Origin: Acidimicrobiales bacterium
GTDB lineage: Bacteria > Actinomycetota > Acidimicrobiia > Acidimicrobiales > Poriferisodalaceae
DNA length: 17,793 nucleotides
Direction of reading: 5' to 3'
Assembly (NCBI GenBank): GCA_020439485.1
Contig: JAGQSP010000167.1
Span: forward strand, 1 to 17,793
Shown one piece after another: positions 15,845 to 17,793 of this stretch. The position numbers were made by a program, and so were the translations under genes. Under the pieces are notes generated by a model. The model had not been told where the DNA came from. It worked only from the letters and a program-made list of their open reading frames with translations, and did no database searches. Numbering within the stretch: position 1 is the stretch's first letter; every line of letters begins with the position of its first letter.

Positions 15845-16129
15845 ATGAGCACCGAATTCACCAAGGAAGACGTAGAGAGCCTGGCGGCAAAGCTCGACAG
15901 CCTCGATCTGACCGAGGCCGAACAGGCGGTGCTGGGCGGAATACTCGAGCGGGCCGCTGCTGCCGACGACGAGGTGTCGGGGTTCTCGTTCGACGGCAAG
16001 GGCTGGGGCGGTCGACCCGACGGCGGCGCCCAGCGATGGAAGATCGAGGAGGGCGAGACCCTCAAGCTCGGCGACGGATGGAAGGTCGACTCTGCCAAAC
16101 TCGGCGGCTCGCTGGGTCTCAAGTGGTGA
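15845..16129 (+). CDS. Small leader-plus-tail protein, possible peptide precursor
   Basis: A 94-residue protein of unknown family. Residues 1-40 are predicted helical and acidic (KEDVESLAAKLDSL, then LTEAEQAVLGGILERAAAA), ending in DDEVSGF (41-47). The tail (48-94) is rich in glycine, with tryptophans at 54, 65, 79 and 94 in related contexts (GKGWGG, GDGWKV, and LGLKW at the C-terminus). It contains no cysteine. A helical leader plus a Gly-rich low-complexity tail is the layout of many ribosomally made, modified peptide precursors, but nothing proves this. The ATG has GGAG at 15837-15840, four bases upstream. It lies 53 bases behind the TPR-methyltransferase and converges on lepA. It could equally be an ordinary small soluble protein. 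Confidence 0.7.
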   Translation: MSTEFTKEDVESLAAKLDSLDLTEAEQAVLGGILERAAAADDEVSGFSFDGKGWGGRPDGGAQRWKIEEGETLKLGDGWKVDSAKLGGSLGLKW

Positions 16130-16161
16130 GCGATTGAACGCTGCTCGTTAGGCGCTGTTGG

Positions 16162-17793
16162 CTAGTCGTCGAGCTTCAGCGCCGACACGAACGCTTCTTG
16201 AGGCACCTCGACACGACCGATCGACTTCATGCGCTTCTTGCCCTCTTTCTGGCGCTCGAGGAGCTTGCGCTTGCGCGTGATGTCGCCGCCGTAGCACTTG
16301 GCCAGCACGTCCTTGCGCTTGGCCTTGACCGTCTCGCGGGCGATGATGCGGCCGCCGATGGCAGCCTGGATGGGCACATCGAACAGCTGGCGAGGAATCA
16401 GCTCGCGCAGCTTCTCGGCCATCCGCCGCCCATAGTCGTATGCCTTGTCGGTGTGCACGATGGTGCTGAAAGCATCGACCGGCTGGGCGTTCAACAAGAT
16501 GTCGACCTTCACCAGCTTGGCCGCCTGGTAGTCGGACGGCTCGTAGTCGAGCGACGCGTAGCCCTGGGTGCGGCTCTTCAGCTGGTCGAAGAAGTCGGTG
16601 ACCACCTCGGCCAGCGGAATCTCGTAGGCCAGCTCGACCCGCTCGGGCGACAGGTACTCCATGCGGGTCATGTTGCCGCGACGGCTCTGGCACAGCTCCA
16701 TGACCTGGCCGGTGTAGTCGGTGGGCGTCAAGACGCTGATCTTCAGCATCGGTTCTAAGATGACTTCGACGTCGGACATGTCGGGCAGTTCGCTGGGGTT
16801 GTCGACCGCAATGACGTCGCCGCCCTTGGTGGTGATGCGGTATTCGACCGAGGGTGCGGTGGCGATCAGCGCCAGGTCGAACTCGCGCTCGAGCCGCTCG
16901 CGCACGATCTCCATGTGCAACAGGCCGAGGAAGCCGGTGCGAAACCCGAAACCGAGGGCGCCCGAGGTCTCGGGTTCGAACGTGATCGACGCATCGTTGA
17001 GCTTGAGCTTCTCGAGGGCCTCGCGCAGGTCGGCGAAGTCGTCGCCCTCTACCGGATACAGACCACAGAACACCATCGGCTTGGGTTCCAGATAGCCGGG
17101 CAGTGGTTTGTCGGCGCCCTTCGACGCCGTTGTCACCGTCTCGCCCGACTTGGCCTCGCCGACGTCCTTGATACCCGCGATCAGGTAGCCGACCTCGCCT
17201 GGGCCCAGGGTGTCGACCTTCATCGGCGCGGGCACCCGAACGCCGATCTCCTCGGCTTCGTGAACCCCGCCAGCCTGCATGAACCGCACCTTCTCGCGCG
17301 AGTGCATCTGGCCGTTCATCACCCGAACCGACGACACAACACCGCGGTACTGGTCGAAGTAGCTGTCGAAGATCAGGGCCTGAAGCGGGGCGTCGACATC
17401 GCCCACGGGCGGCGGGATTCGCTCGACGATGGCATCGAGCAACTCGGGTACACCCTGGCCCGTTTTGGCGCTGATGCGCAAGATCTCGTCTGCGGGGATG
17501 CCCAGAACCTGCTCGATCTCGCCGGCGTACAGGTCGGGGTCGGCGGCGGGTAGATCGATCTTGTTCAGGCAGGCGACGATCTCGAGGTCGTGTTCGAGGG
17601 CCTGGTAGCAGTTGGCCAGGGTCTGGGCCTCGATGCCCTGGGCCGCGTCGACCACCAGCACCACGCCCTCACACGCGGCCAGCGAGCGGCTGACCTCGTA
17701 CCCGAAGTCGACGTGGCCGGGGGTGTCGATCAGGTGCAATACGTGGTCGTTCCAGTTGACCCTGACGTTCTGGGCCTTGATGGTGATGCCGCG
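16162..17793 (-). CDS. lepA: Elongation factor 4 (LepA), 5' partial
   Basis: The frame is open to the right window edge and gives 543 residues, beginning inside the G2 region (RGITIKAQ). Roughly the first 55-60 residues, including the P-loop, are missing. G3 DTPGHVDF (23-30 of the fragment), G4 NKID (77-80) and G5 SAK (108-110) are present, followed by domains II, III and V and the LepA-specific C-terminal domain with [20 protein letters not shown]. The last feature separates it from EF-G. LepA is a ribosome-associated GTPase involved in back-translocation or initiation and 30S assembly. It ends at TAG, 32 bases from the convergent small gene, with no obvious hairpin. In other actinobacteria hemW and hrcA usually follow; here they do not. 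Confidence 0.96.
   Translation of the reverse strand, partial: RGITIKAQNVRVNWNDHVLHLIDTPGHVDFGYEVSRSLAACEGVVLVVDAAQGIEAQTLANCYQALEHDLEIVACLNKIDLPAADPDLYAGEIEQVLGIPADEILRISAKTGQGVPELLDAIVERIPPPVGDVDAPLQALIFDSYFDQYRGVVSSVRVMNGQMHSREKVRFMQAGGVHEAEEIGVRVPAPMKVDTLGPGEVGYLIAGIKDVGEAKSGETVTTASKGADKPLPGYLEPKPMVFCGLYPVEGDDFADLREALEKLKLNDASITFEPETSGALGFGFRTGFLGLLHMEIVRERLEREFDLALIATAPSVEYRITTKGGDVIAVDNPSELPDMSDVEVILEPMLKISVLTPTDYTGQVMELCQSRRGNMTRMEYLSPERVELAYEIPLAEVVTDFFDQLKSRTQGYASLDYEPSDYQAAKLVKVDILLNAQPVDAFSTIVHTDKAYDYGRRMAEKLRELIPRQLFDVPIQAAIGGRIIARETVKAKRKDVLAKCYGGDITRKRKLLERQKEGKKRMKSIGRVEVPQEAFVSALKLDD

Overview
This is a high-GC window with dense coding on both strands and short gaps. HrcA paired with a four-zinc-motif DnaJ, a BldD-type regulator, a large BTAD/AAA/TPR regulator of the SARP type, and strong GTG start use all point to an actinobacterium. 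The mix of genes would fit the class Acidimicrobiia, but that placement is inference. I see no tRNA, rRNA, CRISPR array, insertion sequence or phage gene. Apart from the two cut ends, all genes look intact.

Layout. (1) 1-1777, plus strand: the C-terminal ATP-binding end of a sensor histidine kinase, then a DUF4173-type polytopic membrane protein. (2) 1798-2526, minus: a dienelactone-hydrolase-like enzyme, converging on the membrane protein and divergent from metY. (3) 2643-3956, plus: O-acetylhomoserine sulfhydrylase (metY). (4) 3957-4141: a 185-base gap with a promoter-like sequence, a palindrome and a strong terminator hairpin, possibly a small RNA gene. (5) 4142-4996, minus, and 5094-8366, plus: a secreted lipoprotein and a 1090-residue SARP-like regulator, divergent around tandem 11-bp repeats. 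(6) 8363-12970, minus: hrcA, dnaJ, rsmE, a BldD-like regulator and hemW, read in that order (right to left). (7) 13073-14641, minus: a fatty-acyl-CoA synthetase with its own promoter and terminator. (8) 14754-16129, plus: a TPR-methyltransferase and a 94-residue glycine/tryptophan-rich protein. (9) 16162-17793, minus: most of lepA.

How the genes fit together. The right half is a housekeeping block (translation factor LepA, heat-shock repressor HrcA, chaperone DnaJ, 16S rRNA methyltransferase RsmE, heme chaperone HemW). In many actinobacteria these genes are clustered as lepA-hemW-hrcA-dnaJ-rsmE. Here an acyl-CoA synthetase and the methyltransferase/small-protein pair sit between lepA and hrcA, and hemW lies at the far end behind the BldD-like gene.

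The items most worth a second look are the BldD-like protein, which keeps the residue pattern of the c-di-GMP-binding signature and has a near-consensus BldD box at its own promoter; the 11-bp tandem repeats between the lipoprotein and the SARP-like regulator; the TPR-methyltransferase with its small leader-plus-tail partner; and the possible small RNA downstream of metY.
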